A DNA stretch of 39,987 nucleotides, taken from SYFY01 sp031385325 (GTDB lineage Bacteria > Pseudomonadota > Gammaproteobacteria > Pseudomonadales > Azotimanducaceae). Under the pieces are notes generated by a model, which saw nothing but the letters and a program-made list of their open reading frames with translations, was not told the DNA's origin and searched no databases. A program made the position numbers and the translations under genes. The stretch's first letter is position 1, and the number at the start of each line of letters is the position of its first letter. Shown here in pieces: positions 31,744 to 39,987 of the stretch. Location of the stretch: assembly GCA_031385325.1 (NCBI GenBank), contig JANNBJ010000163.1, positions 1-39,987 of the forward strand. Direction: 5' to 3'.

Positions 31744-32061
31744 ATGAATCGCACTGATCGTATCGAAGCTGTGCTCGGGTCTGCCTTGCCGTTGTTGCAC
31801 CTGGCGGTTGCCAATGAGAGCCATGGCCACCATGTCCCGGCGGGCTCGGAAACCCACTTCAAGGTCGTGCTGGTGTCGACGGATTTCGAACAGCAGAGCC
31901 GGATCGCCCGACACCGTCGCATCAACGCTCTTCTGACCGATGAGTTTGCTGCCGGAATGCATGCACTGGCCATTCACACCTATACGCCCGCGGAGTGGCA
32001 AGACAGGCATGGCGAAGCGCCTATGTCACCGCCTTGTGCCCGACAGGGGAGTCACGCCTGA
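31744..32061 (+). CDS. BolA family protein
   Basis: This 105-residue protein has the BolA fold: the N-terminal helix DRIEAVLGSALPLLHLAVAN, the ESHGHHVPAGSETHFKVVLVS strand-loop region with the His-rich motif typical of glutaredoxin-partner binding, and RHRRINALLTDEF leading to ALAIHTYTPAEW. BolA proteins pair with monothiol glutaredoxins in iron-sulfur trafficking or regulate morphology and transcription. The last 15 residues are non-conserved. ATG start at 31744. The stop codon lies one base before the likely trhO start, so the two genes are probably coupled; the pairing of BolA with TrhO is also seen in other proteobacteria. Confidence 0.9.
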   Translation: MNRTDRIEAVLGSALPLLHLAVANESHGHHVPAGSETHFKVVLVSTDFEQQSRIARHRRINALLTDEFAAGMHALAIHTYTPAEWQDRHGEAPMSPPCARQGSHA

Positions 32062-32062
32062 C

Positions 32063-32989
32063 GTGGCGGTGTGCACCTTCTACAAATTTGTCCGGCTGAC
32101 GGAATTGGCGGAGTTGCAGACCAGGTTGCAACAGACCGGTGAACGGCTCGATTTGCGCGGCACGGTGTTGATCGCTGAGGAAGGCATCAACGGGACACTG
32201 ACCGGTGCGCTGCATACGTTGCGTTCGTTTATCGGTGCATTGAATCTGCTTCCAGCATTCGAGGATCTGCCAGTCAAGTTCTCAACCGCAGCTGCAGACA
32301 ATGAAGTTTTTCATCGACTGAAAATTCGCATCAAACGCGAAATCGTCGCGCTGGGTTTGCCATCGGTGGATCCAACACTGCGTACCGGTGAGCATGTCAG
32401 TGCACAGCGGTGGAATGAGTTACTCGATGATCCCGATGTGCTGATCATTGATACTCGCAATCGATACGAGTGTTCCGTGGGCAGTTTTCCTGGTGCACTG
32501 CAGCCGGACACTCGCTCCTTTCGCGAGTTCCCCGCCTTTGTCGAGACACAGCTGGATCCGGCGCGACACCGAGCCGTGGCCATGTTCTGTACGGGTGGCA
32601 TTCGCTGCGAAAAAGCCTCTGCCTACATGCTCGAACAGGGCTTCGAACACGTGTATCAACTGGATGGCGGGATTCTCAAATATTTCGAAACCATTGAACC
32701 GGCCGCCAATCGATGGCAGGGCGAGTGCTTTGTTTTCGATCAGCGGGTGTCGCTGAACGACGCCCTCACCGAGGGCGCATTTGCTCAGTGTTTTGCCTGT
32801 CGTCGTCCGGTCTCGGCTGCTGATCAGCAGCACCCGGACTATGAAATCGGTGTCTGTTGCCCGAGTTGTGTGGGCGAACGTTCGGAACTCGACCGCGCTG
32901 GTTTTCGAGAACGTCAGCGGCAGATGGGGCTGGCCGAACAGCGTGGCCAGAAGCATATCGGTGCAGTGATGGAGCGCCGCTCTCAGTGA
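32063..32989 (+). CDS. trhO: tRNA uridine(34) hydroxylase TrhO (rhodanese-like, YceA)
   Basis: This 308-residue UPF0176 / YceA family enzyme is one of the two routes that make 5-hydroxyuridine at wobble position 34 of tRNA. N-terminal ferredoxin-like domain: CTFYKFVRL, LRGTVLIAEEGINGTL. The central rhodanese domain has the catalytic loop MFCTGGIRCEKASAYM and then QLDGGILKYFE. The C-terminal zinc-like cluster is CFACRRPV and CCPSC. The start chosen is GTG 32063, which gives the usual short N-terminus and has GGGGAG upstream; ATG 32009 inside bolA is an alternative and GTG 32069 is possible. The 3' end overlaps the convergent tesA by 7 bp. Confidence 0.92.
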   Translation: MAVCTFYKFVRLTELAELQTRLQQTGERLDLRGTVLIAEEGINGTLTGALHTLRSFIGALNLLPAFEDLPVKFSTAAADNEVFHRLKIRIKREIVALGLPSVDPTLRTGEHVSAQRWNELLDDPDVLIIDTRNRYECSVGSFPGALQPDTRSFREFPAFVETQLDPARHRAVAMFCTGGIRCEKASAYMLEQGFEHVYQLDGGILKYFETIEPAANRWQGECFVFDQRVSLNDALTEGAFAQCFACRRPVSAADQQHPDYEIGVCCPSCVGERSELDRAGFRERQRQMGLAEQRGQKHIGAVMERRSQ

Positions 32990-33675
32990 TCGGTGAGCAG
33001 CGGTTGAAGGACCTGCCAGACCGTGTCGCGCATGGCTGGTTGTGCCTGCGCTGTGGGATGGATGCCATCACTCTGCATCAGTCCAGGTCTCAGGGCGACA
33101 CCCTCCAGCAGGAACGGCACCACCGGGATCTGGTTGGTCGATGCGAGGGTACTGAAGATGTCACGAAAGGCGGTTGTGTAGCGGATTCCGTAATTGGGCG
33201 GAATCTGCATGCCAACGAGCAACGGCTTGGCCTTGGCGGCAATGGAGAGGTCGATCATCTTCTGCAGATTTTCCCGTAGCTTCAGCACGGGATAACCGCG
33301 CAGACCATCGTTACCTCCCAGCTCCAGAATGACGATCCGTGGTTTGTGTTCAGACAGTGCTGCAGGCAGGCGAGTCAGCCCTCCGTCGGTGGTCTCACCG
33401 CTGATGCTCGCGTTGACAACACGCGCCTGTGGATGTGTCTCATGCAGGCGCTGTTCAAGCAGTGCCACCCAGCCCGCTTCGCGTTGTATGCCGTAGGCTG
33501 CACTGATACTGTCGCCCAGCACCATGATCGTCATCGGCCTGGCAGCGTTGGCGCATAGCGGTAGTTGCACCAGTAACAGCCATACGGCCGTCAGCGAGTA
33601 CCACAGTGCTCGGTGAAATCCGGGCACAGCAGACTTGAAAATTGATGACGATAGAAGGCGGTAACAAGCAATCAT
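32983..33675 (-). CDS. tesA: Arylesterase / acyl-CoA thioesterase I (TesA-like)
   Basis: This 230-residue SGNH-hydrolase is periplasmic after signal cleavage and hydrolyses acyl esters and thioesters. Block I holds the nucleophile in MVLGDSISAAYGI. Block III is LELGGNDGLRG, and block V is DGIHPTAQAQ with the catalytic His. The signal peptide hydrophobic core is WYSLTAVWLLLVQLPL, with cleavage near ANAA. ATG 33675 gives a 45-residue leader, whereas GTG 33627 would give a more ordinary 28-residue signal and a 214-residue precursor, closer to E. coli TesA (208). Neither start has a good ribosome binding site. The divergent ybbA-ybbP neighbourhood matches E. coli and supports the assignment. Confidence 0.93.
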   Translation of the reverse strand: MIACYRLLSSSIFKSAVPGFHRALWYSLTAVWLLLVQLPLCANAARPMTIMVLGDSISAAYGIQREAGWVALLEQRLHETHPQARVVNASISGETTDGGLTRLPAALSEHKPRIVILELGGNDGLRGYPVLKLRENLQKMIDLSIAAKAKPLLVGMQIPPNYGIRYTTAFRDIFSTLASTNQIPVVPFLLEGVALRPGLMQSDGIHPTAQAQPAMRDTVWQVLQPLLTDH

Positions 33676-34345
33676 GAGTCGGGTAGTCGTACGAGCCGAT
33701 GCGGTCTCGAAAGTGGTGCCTACAGCTGAAGGTGAGCTGGTCATCTTGGATGCGGTCAGTCTTGAAATCAATGCGGGTGAGTCGGTGGCGGTGGTCGGCG
33801 CCTCTGGCTCCGGCAAGACCACGCTGCTGGGCATCCTGGCCGGGCTCGATTTGCCGAGTTCTGGTCGCGTGTTTCTCGAAGACGCGGAACTGACTGCCCT
33901 CGATGAAGAGCAGCGCGCCCTGGCGCGCGGACGGCATGTGGGTTTTGTTTTTCAGTCCTTCCAGTTGCTGGACAGCTTGACCGCACTTGAAAACGACATG
34001 TTGCCGGCAGAACTGCGTGGTGATCGGACCGCAGCCGTTGACGCCCGTGTGCTGCTGGAAAAAGTTGGCCTTGGCGCACGCACGCATCACTACCCCCGCC
34101 AGCTATCGGGTGGTGAACAACAGCGTGTCGCCATTGCACGAGCCTTCGCCTCGAATGCGAGTGTCCTGTTTGCCGATGAACCAACCGGTAATCTCGACAC
34201 GACGACGGGGGAACGCGTCATCGAGCTGTTGTTCGAACTCAATCGCGAGTTCGGCACAACGCTGATTCTGGTGACGCACGATGAACGGCTGGCAGCCCGA
34301 TGTTCCCGACGGTTGGTCATTGTTGGTGGCAGGTTGGCGTCATGA
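33674..34345 (+). CDS. ybbA: ABC transporter ATPase YbbA
   Basis: This 223-residue ATPase is of the MacB/LolD-like type VII ABC family. Walker A GASGSGKTT, Q-loop FVFQSFQLLDSL, signature LSGGEQQRVAIARAF, Walker B VLFADEPTGNLD and switch His LVTHDERL are all intact. It is the partner of the large permease directly downstream (ATGA overlap). The E. coli YbbA-YbbP pair is divergently linked to tesA, as here. The function is unproven; a mechanotransmission or lipid/ester-related export role is suggested by the family and by the tesA linkage. The start codon overlaps the tesA start codon on the opposite strand. Confidence 0.95.
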   Translation: MSRVVVRADAVSKVVPTAEGELVILDAVSLEINAGESVAVVGASGSGKTTLLGILAGLDLPSSGRVFLEDAELTALDEEQRALARGRHVGFVFQSFQLLDSLTALENDMLPAELRGDRTAAVDARVLLEKVGLGARTHHYPRQLSGGEQQRVAIARAFASNASVLFADEPTGNLDTTTGERVIELLFELNREFGTTLILVTHDERLAARCSRRLVIVGGRLAS

Positions 34346-36849
34346 AGCCATTACTGATCTGGCGTATGGCAGCTCGCGATTGGCGTTCAGGCGAACTTGT
34401 CCTGCTGGTGGCAGCCCTGGTCATCGCCGTGGGTACGGTGACGGCCATCAGTCTGTTTGTGGATCGTCTGCATCACGCCCTGCTCGATGAATCGACCCAC
34501 ATGCTCGCGGCCGATCGCTACATCTCCAGCTCTGAGCCGTTGCCAGCGGACTTCGGCACGCAAGCGCGCGAGCGCGGGCTGACCACGTCGGACGTGATGG
34601 TATTTCCATCGATGGTGTTTGCAGACGGTGACGAAGGGGAAAGAAATCAACTGGTGAGCGTGAAGGCGGCCAGTCCCGGTTATCCGCTGCGGGGCGAGTT
34701 GATCATTGCCGATGCACCGTTTGTGCGTGGCACCCCAACACACGAGCTTCCTGGACCAGGCGAGGTGTGGCTTGATTCGAGACTGTTCCCGGCACTGGGC
34801 ATCAACCGCGGTGATCGGGTCGAAGTCGGGATGGCGTCACTAAAGGTGACCCAGGTTCTGGTCAATGAACCGGATCGGGGTGGCAGCTTCTTCGATATGG
34901 GCCCTCGTCTGTTGATGAACCTCGCCGATGTGCCGGCCACTGAAGTGGTGCAACCCGGCAGCCGGCTGAATTACCGTCTGCTGCTGGCTGGCGCCGAGAC
35001 GACACTCGAGACCCTCAAGGATGATCTGCCGTTGACCCCGGGCCACCGATGGGTGGGTATTCGGGACGCAAGTCCCCGGGTTGGTGATGCCCTTGATCGC
35101 GCCGAGAGCTTTCTGCTACTCGGAGGGTTGCTGGGTGTGCTGCTGGCGGGCGTGGCGGTGGCATTGTCGGCGCATCGATATGCCAAACGACATTACGATC
35201 ATGTTGGAGTCTTGAAGACGCTGGGCGCAACCCCGTCGGCGATTACACGTGGTTATCTCGGGCTGCTGCTGATCGTTGGTGGATTCGCGATTGTCCTTGG
35301 TCTGTTCGCGGGCGGCGCGATTCACTTCGCCATAGTCAGTGCGTTGGGAGCCCTGTTGACGGTTGAGTTACCGGCGCCGGGTTTGCGTCCCTTTGCAGTC
35401 GGTGCCTTGACGGGGCTCGTGTGCACACTGGCATTTGCACTGCCACCGCTGATTCACCTGCGTGGTATCTCGCCGATGCGAGTGATCCGACGTGATCTTG
35501 GTGGTACCGAAATGTCGCAGTGGATCACTTACGGCGCCGCAATAGCGGGCAGTCTCGGATTGCTGGTGTGGTACACGCAGAGTCTGATGCTGACACTGTG
35601 GACGCTGGTTGGCAGTGTCGGTGTGCTGCTGGTTTTTGGCGCGTTGGCACTCCTGTTATTGCGTGGCAGCCGGCTGGTTGGCATGCAGGCCACCAGCCTG
35701 TGGCGTCTGGCGCTTGCCGGCCTGCAACGGCGTCGTCGGGAAAATGTCGCGCAGATCCTGATTTTCGGCCTGGCCATCATGTTGCTTTCGGTACTGACCT
35801 TGTTGCGCACGGCGTTGCTGGACGACTGGCGAGCGCAGATTCCGCCGGACACGCCGAACCACTTTGTCATGAACATCACGCCGGCAGAACGGCCGGAGAT
35901 CGATCGCATGATCGACGAAACCAGCGATCGGCGCGGTGGCAGCTATCCTATCGTGCGTGGTCGGGTCACCGCGCTCAATGCGGTCGAAGCGACGCAGATT
36001 GATGAGAAGCGCGAATCGGGCGGGGACGATCAGGGGCAACGCCTCGGCAGCGAACGCAACCTCACCTGGACCACCGAGATGCCGAAAGACAACGAACTCA
36101 CCGCTGGCGCTTGGTGGGCTGCCGATGAACAGCGCGCGCTGGTCAGCCTGGAGACGGACTACGCGCAGGAGTTTGGCATCGTCGTCGGTGACAAACTTGT
36201 TTTCGACGTGGCCGGCAGTTCCGTCACAGCAGAGGTTTCGTCACTGCGAAAGCTTGATTGGGAAAGCATGCAGCCGAATTTTTTCATCATCTTTTCACCG
36301 CAAGTGCTGCGTAACTTTCCCGCCACCTACATGACCTCGTTCCATCTGACACGAGACCGCAAGCCGTTTCTGAATGACCTGCTGTCAAAATTTCCGACCA
36401 TCACCGTGCTCGAAGTCGACGCCATCATCGAAGAGGTCCAGCGTATTGTGGATCGCGTCACGCAAGCAGTGGAACTGATTCTCGGATTGGTGCTTGCGTC
36501 GGGTTGTCTCGTGCTCTTGGCAAGCATCCAGGCGAGCCGTGATGCGCGTGAATCCGAACATGCGCTGATTCGGGCACTGGGCGGCACCCAACGTCTCATT
36601 CGAGGGGCTCTTACCATCGAGTTTGCGGTGCTCGGTGGCATGGCTGGACTGGTGGCTGTGGTTGGCGCGGAAATTACCGTTGCAGTACTGCACCTCAAGG
36701 TATTCCAGTTGCCGGTCGCCTGGCATCCTGGTCTCTGGATAGTCGCTCCGTTGGCTGGCGCTTTGCTGATTGGCGGGGTTGGTTTGATCGGCACGCAGCG
36801 GTTGATCGCCACGCCGCCGATGCTGGTGCTGCGGGGTAATGCGTCATGA
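34342..36849 (+). CDS. ybbP: ABC transporter permease YbbP (FtsX/MacB superfamily)
   Basis: This 835-residue inner-membrane protein has two FtsX-like permease units. An N-terminal helix (LVLLVAALVIAVGTVTAISL) is followed by a large periplasmic domain (about residues 45-245). A block of helices comes next (LLGGLLGVLLAGVAVALSA, GLLLIVGGFAIVLGLFAG, and others to about residue 470), then a second periplasmic domain, and last a C-terminal helix group beginning VELILGLVLASGCLVLLASI. Length and layout match E. coli YbbP (804). It starts at ATG 34342, overlapping the ybbA stop, so synthesis of the complex is coupled. No substrate can be named. Confidence 0.94.
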   Translation: MKPLLIWRMAARDWRSGELVLLVAALVIAVGTVTAISLFVDRLHHALLDESTHMLAADRYISSSEPLPADFGTQARERGLTTSDVMVFPSMVFADGDEGERNQLVSVKAASPGYPLRGELIIADAPFVRGTPTHELPGPGEVWLDSRLFPALGINRGDRVEVGMASLKVTQVLVNEPDRGGSFFDMGPRLLMNLADVPATEVVQPGSRLNYRLLLAGAETTLETLKDDLPLTPGHRWVGIRDASPRVGDALDRAESFLLLGGLLGVLLAGVAVALSAHRYAKRHYDHVGVLKTLGATPSAITRGYLGLLLIVGGFAIVLGLFAGGAIHFAIVSALGALLTVELPAPGLRPFAVGALTGLVCTLAFALPPLIHLRGISPMRVIRRDLGGTEMSQWITYGAAIAGSLGLLVWYTQSLMLTLWTLVGSVGVLLVFGALALLLLRGSRLVGMQATSLWRLALAGLQRRRRENVAQILIFGLAIMLLSVLTLLRTALLDDWRAQIPPDTPNHFVMNITPAERPEIDRMIDETSDRRGGSYPIVRGRVTALNAVEATQIDEKRESGGDDQGQRLGSERNLTWTTEMPKDNELTAGAWWAADEQRALVSLETDYAQEFGIVVGDKLVFDVAGSSVTAEVSSLRKLDWESMQPNFFIIFSPQVLRNFPATYMTSFHLTRDRKPFLNDLLSKFPTITVLEVDAIIEEVQRIVDRVTQAVELILGLVLASGCLVLLASIQASRDARESEHALIRALGGTQRLIRGALTIEFAVLGGMAGLVAVVGAEITVAVLHLKVFQLPVAWHPGLWIVAPLAGALLIGGVGLIGTQRLIATPPMLVLRGNAS

Positions 36850-36890
36850 TCCCGTCACTGTGCGAGACGATTGAGACGATCATTTGACGC
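36841..36890 (+). terminator. Imperfect hairpin over the ybbP stop codon
   Basis: GCGTCA (36841-36846) pairs with TGACGC (36885-36890), TGATC with GATCA, and GTC with GAC, separated by small bulges and an 18-nt loop. It is followed by GATAATTTGC. The stop codon lies in the 5' arm. Confidence 0.35.
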
Positions 36891-36992
36891 GATAATTTGC
36901 TGGGAAAATCTCTAAGCGAATCAAAGTGAACTGCGCCTCGAATACCACTTTCGGTGTTTGCGGCTACCGCGTGCGTGCAATACGTTATCGGT

Positions 36993-38999
36993 ATGTCAAC
37001 CGTGCGCTTACCCAGTCGCAAACGTCTCGACAGCACCTGGTGGTTGCAGCAAAGCCGTGTGCGGGATTCCCAGTTCTGGTGGCTGTCCGTTGCCGGCATG
37101 CTGTGGACCTTCGGGTTCGTCCTCAGTGGTATGGTGCAAAACACCGAAATGATCATTGCGCAGAACGCGACTGCGGATATGAGCGAGGCACTGCGCGCGC
37201 GGGTTGACGACGCCAGAATCCTGCTGGGTGAGTTGATTATCATTGTCCGGCTGCTCGACACGCTGGGTGTGGCGATCGTTGGTATTCAGCTTGCTCGATA
37301 TCTCTTCAAAGCCAGCCTGAAGTCAGCTCCAGGCGCCTCCTTGAGTTCGCGGATGTTCAACGACTCGCCATGTGCCATGGTGATTTCCGATCTGCAGGAC
37401 GTGATCCTGGACGTCAATCCAGCCTACCAACGGCTCACCGGCTATCGCAAACATGAAGTTGTTGGCATGCCAGTCGCCTTCAACCATGCAGGTCAGGCTG
37501 ATGACGAGATCAATCAGCGGATGTGTCAACGCCTGGCTGAACACGGCGCCTGGGAAGGACAATTCTGGTTGCGCAGTCGAGCCGGTGAAGCGTTTTCGGA
37601 CAAGGTCGTCCGCAGGACCTTTCACAATTCCCAGACGAACACTCAGTGTTTGCTGACGGTGTCGCTGGACTCGGTCGGCAGCGAAGAAGAAAAGCGGTTG
37701 ATGATGTGGCAGGCGCACCACGACACGCTGACCAAACTGCCCAATCGCAATCTCTTCCAGGAACGTTTTGCCCGAGCCCTGATGAATCTGGAACCAGGTA
37801 CACGGGGCGCGGTGCTGAGTATCGACCTCGACAATTTCAAGATTTTCAACGACTCATACGGCGCGGCCAAAGGCGATCAGTTACTTACCCAGGCGGCATT
37901 CCGGATCGCACTGGCGGTTGAAGGAACGCAAACCGTTGCCCGCATGGCCGGCGATCACTTTGCCGTGCTGGTGGAAAAAATCGAGGACTACGCCGATGCC
38001 GAACGCCTGGCGCGTGCAATTCTCGAACAGATCAACCTGCCGTATCTGGAAGAAGAGCAGGAAGTGACGCTTACGGGCAGCATCGGCATCTGTGTATTCC
38101 CCGATGATGGTTCCGAGTGCGGTGAATTGTTGCAGCGCGCTGACGCGGCTCAAGCGCGGGTCAAGGCCAAGGGGGGCAATGGTCTGGCGTTTTTCGAAAG
38201 TGCCATGAACGAAGAAGCGCAGCGTCGGCTGGAACTGGTATCGGCATTGCGCAGGGCAATCCGTGAAGACCAGTTGTTGTTGCATTTCCAGCCGGTGATC
38301 GATCTGCGTGATGGCAGCGTTACCGGTGCGGAGGCGCTGGTGCGCTGGCAGCATCCGGAGCGCGGTTTGATTCCACCAGGTGTGTTCATTCCGGTGGCTG
38401 AAGAGTCTGGTCTGATTGTTGAGCTGGGTGCGTGGGTACTACGGCGTGTGGGTCGTTATCTGCGCGAGTGCAATGACCCTGCTCTGCGCAAACTACGAAT
38501 TTCGGTCAACGTCAGTGCGGCGCAACTGGCAGATGAGCCGACACGGGCTGCGCTGATTGAGTTGCTGAAGGCCGAAGAAGCGGCTCGACTGACCCTTGAA
38601 ATCACGGAGAGCGCGCTCGTCGCAGATCGGGATGGCGTGCACGCATTTCTCGGCCTGGCCACCAAACTGGGCTACCGGACGGCGCTGGATGACTTCGGCA
38701 CCGGCTTTTCTTCGCTCAGCTATCTGCGCGACTTCCACTTCGACGTGCTGAAGGTGGACAAGTCGTTCGTTGACAACCTGCAGGACGCCCGCCATTTCGG
38801 TCTGGTTGCGTCGATTGTCTCCATGGGGCGCATCCTCGGCATGCAGGTGGTTGCCGAAGGGGTTGAGGAGGAAGCGCAGGTTCGAAAGCTGCGTCAGATC
38901 GGTTGTGATTACGCGCAGGGTTATTACTACGCCAAGCCACTGCCGTTCGACAACTTTATCGAGTTCCTGTCACCAGACTCGTTGCGACAGGTTTCCTGA
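36993..38999 (+). CDS. Membrane PAS-GGDEF-EAL protein, probable c-di-GMP phosphodiesterase
   Basis: This 668-residue signalling protein has two N-terminal membrane helices (SVAGMLWTFGFVLSGMV; LLDTLGVAIVGIQLARYLF), followed by a PAS domain (MFNDSPCAMVISDLQDVILD ... LTGYRKHEVVGM). A GGDEF-like domain (DTLTKLPNRNLFQERF) has its signature reading AGDHF (319-323), so cyclase activity is unlikely. The C-terminal EAL domain looks complete: EALVRW (E447), NVSAAQL, DDFGTGFSSLSYL, KVDKSFV and EGVEEEAQ. The net predicted activity is c-di-GMP hydrolysis, with the GGDEF part perhaps binding GTP as a regulator. The start is unsure: ATG 36993 is used, GTG 36954 is possible, and neither has a clear ribosome binding site. 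Confidence 0.9.
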   Translation: MSTVRLPSRKRLDSTWWLQQSRVRDSQFWWLSVAGMLWTFGFVLSGMVQNTEMIIAQNATADMSEALRARVDDARILLGELIIIVRLLDTLGVAIVGIQLARYLFKASLKSAPGASLSSRMFNDSPCAMVISDLQDVILDVNPAYQRLTGYRKHEVVGMPVAFNHAGQADDEINQRMCQRLAEHGAWEGQFWLRSRAGEAFSDKVVRRTFHNSQTNTQCLLTVSLDSVGSEEEKRLMMWQAHHDTLTKLPNRNLFQERFARALMNLEPGTRGAVLSIDLDNFKIFNDSYGAAKGDQLLTQAAFRIALAVEGTQTVARMAGDHFAVLVEKIEDYADAERLARAILEQINLPYLEEEQEVTLTGSIGICVFPDDGSECGELLQRADAAQARVKAKGGNGLAFFESAMNEEAQRRLELVSALRRAIREDQLLLHFQPVIDLRDGSVTGAEALVRWQHPERGLIPPGVFIPVAEESGLIVELGAWVLRRVGRYLRECNDPALRKLRISVNVSAAQLADEPTRAALIELLKAEEAARLTLEITESALVADRDGVHAFLGLATKLGYRTALDDFGTGFSSLSYLRDFHFDVLKVDKSFVDNLQDARHFGLVASIVSMGRILGMQVVAEGVEEEAQVRKLRQIGCDYAQGYYYAKPLPFDNFIEFLSPDSLRQVS

Positions 39000-39088
39000 A
39001 CGCTGAGGCAAGTTCTGATTGAGCCGACGTTGCACCGGCAACCCCGAGGCGGTACAAAGGCGACCCTTTCTGTCCCACAGTGTCCGCC

Positions 39089-39987
39089 GTGTCAAAACCC
39101 CTGGATGTAACCCAGTTCTTCGAACCGGTTGAGCCTCTGGCTGCAGCCTCCGCTTCCCGGGCCGGGGATTTCCGCAAAGCCGATTTCGAACTGAACAAGC
39201 TGACCAAGCGCTTGCGGCGTCTGGTCGGCAAGGCGGTGGTCGACTACAACATGATCGACGATGGTGATCTGGTCATGGTTTGTCTCTCGGGGGGCAAGGA
39301 CTCGTACACCATGCTCGAGATGTTGATGTCGCTGCAGCGCAATGCACCGATCCGCTTCGAGCTCCTTGCCGTCAATCTCGATCAGAAGCAGCCCGGATTC
39401 CCGGAGGCGGTATTGCCCGAGTGGCTCACGGAGATTGGCGTGCGCCATGAAATTCTCGAGGAGGACACCTACAGCATCGTCAAGGCGAGCACGCCGGAAG
39501 GCAAGATCACCTGCCCGATCTGCTCCCGGCTGCGGCGTGGCATTCTCTACTCCCATGCCGTCAAACGCGGCGCCAACAAGATTGCTCTGGGACATCATCT
39601 GGATGATGTGGTCGAGACTCTGTTTCTGAACATGTTTCATGGCAGCAAGCTGAAAGCGATGCCACCGAAGCTGAAAAGCGACGATGGACGCAATGTCGTG
39701 ATCAGACCGCTCTATTACTGCCGAGAGGCGGATATCGAGTGTTATTCGCAGGCACGCGCGCATCCGATCATTCCCTGCAATCTCTGTGGCTCACAGGAAA
39801 ACCTGCAACGCAAGAAGCTCGGTCAGATGCTGCGTGAGTGGGATCAGCAGTTTCCAGGTCGGGTCGAAAATATTGCCCGTTCACTGGCCAACGTTGCACC
39901 TTCCCATCTTGGGGACCGGGAGCTGTTCGAATTCGGCGGCCTGAAGGCGGATCGTCTGCTGTCGTTGCGAACGGTTGATCCCGAGGA
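39089..39987 (+). CDS. ttcA: tRNA 2-thiocytidine(32) synthetase TtcA (3' end cut by window)
   Basis: The gene is open to the window edge, giving about 299 residues of a protein usually around 310. It is a PP-loop ATPase with a [4Fe-4S] cluster that thiolates C32 of some tRNAs. Visible are NKLTKRLRRLVGKAVVDYNM, the PP-loop MVCLSGGKDSYTML, AVNLDQKQPGFPE, the cluster cysteines in CPICSRLRRG and CNLCGSQ, GHHLDDVVETLFLNMF, and MPPKLKSDDG with VIRPLYYCRE. The start is GTG 39089 or in-frame GTG 39080; neither has a strong ribosome binding site, and there is no nearer ATG before the conserved region. The N-terminal 25 residues before FRKADFELNK are not conserved. Confidence 0.95.
   Translation, partial: MSKPLDVTQFFEPVEPLAAASASRAGDFRKADFELNKLTKRLRRLVGKAVVDYNMIDDGDLVMVCLSGGKDSYTMLEMLMSLQRNAPIRFELLAVNLDQKQPGFPEAVLPEWLTEIGVRHEILEEDTYSIVKASTPEGKITCPICSRLRRGILYSHAVKRGANKIALGHHLDDVVETLFLNMFHGSKLKAMPPKLKSDDGRNVVIRPLYYCREADIECYSQARAHPIIPCNLCGSQENLQRKKLGQMLREWDQQFPGRVENIARSLANVAPSHLGDRELFEFGGLKADRLLSLRTVDPE

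Overview
The window looks like a chromosomal segment of a GC-rich gammaproteobacterium, probably a free-living aquatic or marine lineage. The placement rests on gene content: full-length RecQ with HRDC, a divergent tesA / ybbA-ybbP block arranged as in Escherichia coli, TtcA, YaaA, TrhO, BolA, a DUF1244 protein, AcnA of 891 residues, Lon, Prc, and the paired parallel beta-helix / diheme cytochrome families seen in aquatic proteobacteria. No tRNA, rRNA, CRISPR array or phage region was recognised. Most genes are core or housekeeping; accessory character is concentrated at 2.0-4.8 kb.

Layout. 0.1-2.0 kb: recQ (minus). 2.0-4.76 kb: a REP-associated tyrosine (Y1, HUH) transposase gene, an MFS transporter and several copies of a short repeat with the core CGCGGTGTGTGTCCT, including an inverted pair and an exact 2 x 30 bp tandem duplication. 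4.76-8.0 kb: a compact minus-strand operon of a short-chain dehydrogenase, a beta-helix lipoprotein and a diheme cytochrome c lipoprotein. 8.1-11.2 kb: a histidine phosphatase (plus), then a minus-strand pair, an AlkX/YcaQ-type DNA glycosylase overlapping a mercaptopyruvate-type sulfurtransferase. 11.2-16.4 kb (plus): gamma-glutamyltransferase, Hsp20 and aconitase. 16.4-16.8 kb: a cluster of REP-like hairpins between convergent acnA and lon. 16.8-19.1 kb: lon (minus) behind a near-consensus heat-shock promoter.

19.1-22.8 kb (plus): thrS, preceded by what reads as a complete ribosome-mediated attenuator. It comprises a promoter, a 25-codon leader ORF with five threonine codons at alternating positions, a strong hairpin holding the leader stop codon in its loop, and a 10-bp GC-rich terminator with a U tract. 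The ThrRS lacks the N-terminal TGS domain. Cardiolipin synthase follows. 22.8-27.3 kb (minus): an S9 prolyl-oligopeptidase-family lipoprotein and the tail-specific protease Prc. 27.8-28.9 kb (plus): an FKBP-type isomerase and a small two-helix membrane protein. 28.9-30.9 kb (minus): signal peptidase I, DUF1244 and YaaA. 30.9-33.0 kb (plus): PP2C phosphatase, BolA and TrhO. 33.0-36.8 kb: tesA (minus) head-to-head with ybbA-ybbP (plus). 37.0-39.0 kb: a membrane PAS-GGDEF-EAL protein with a degenerate GGDEF motif. 39.1 kb to the end: ttcA, cut by the window edge.

A theme of protein quality control and stress (Lon, Hsp20, Prc, FKBP, SPase I, YaaA, AlkX) runs through the window, but the genes are in separate units on both strands. 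The most notable non-coding signal is the predicted threonine attenuator upstream of thrS. The lon promoter and the leader promoter both lie so close to their start codons that leaderless transcripts are predicted.
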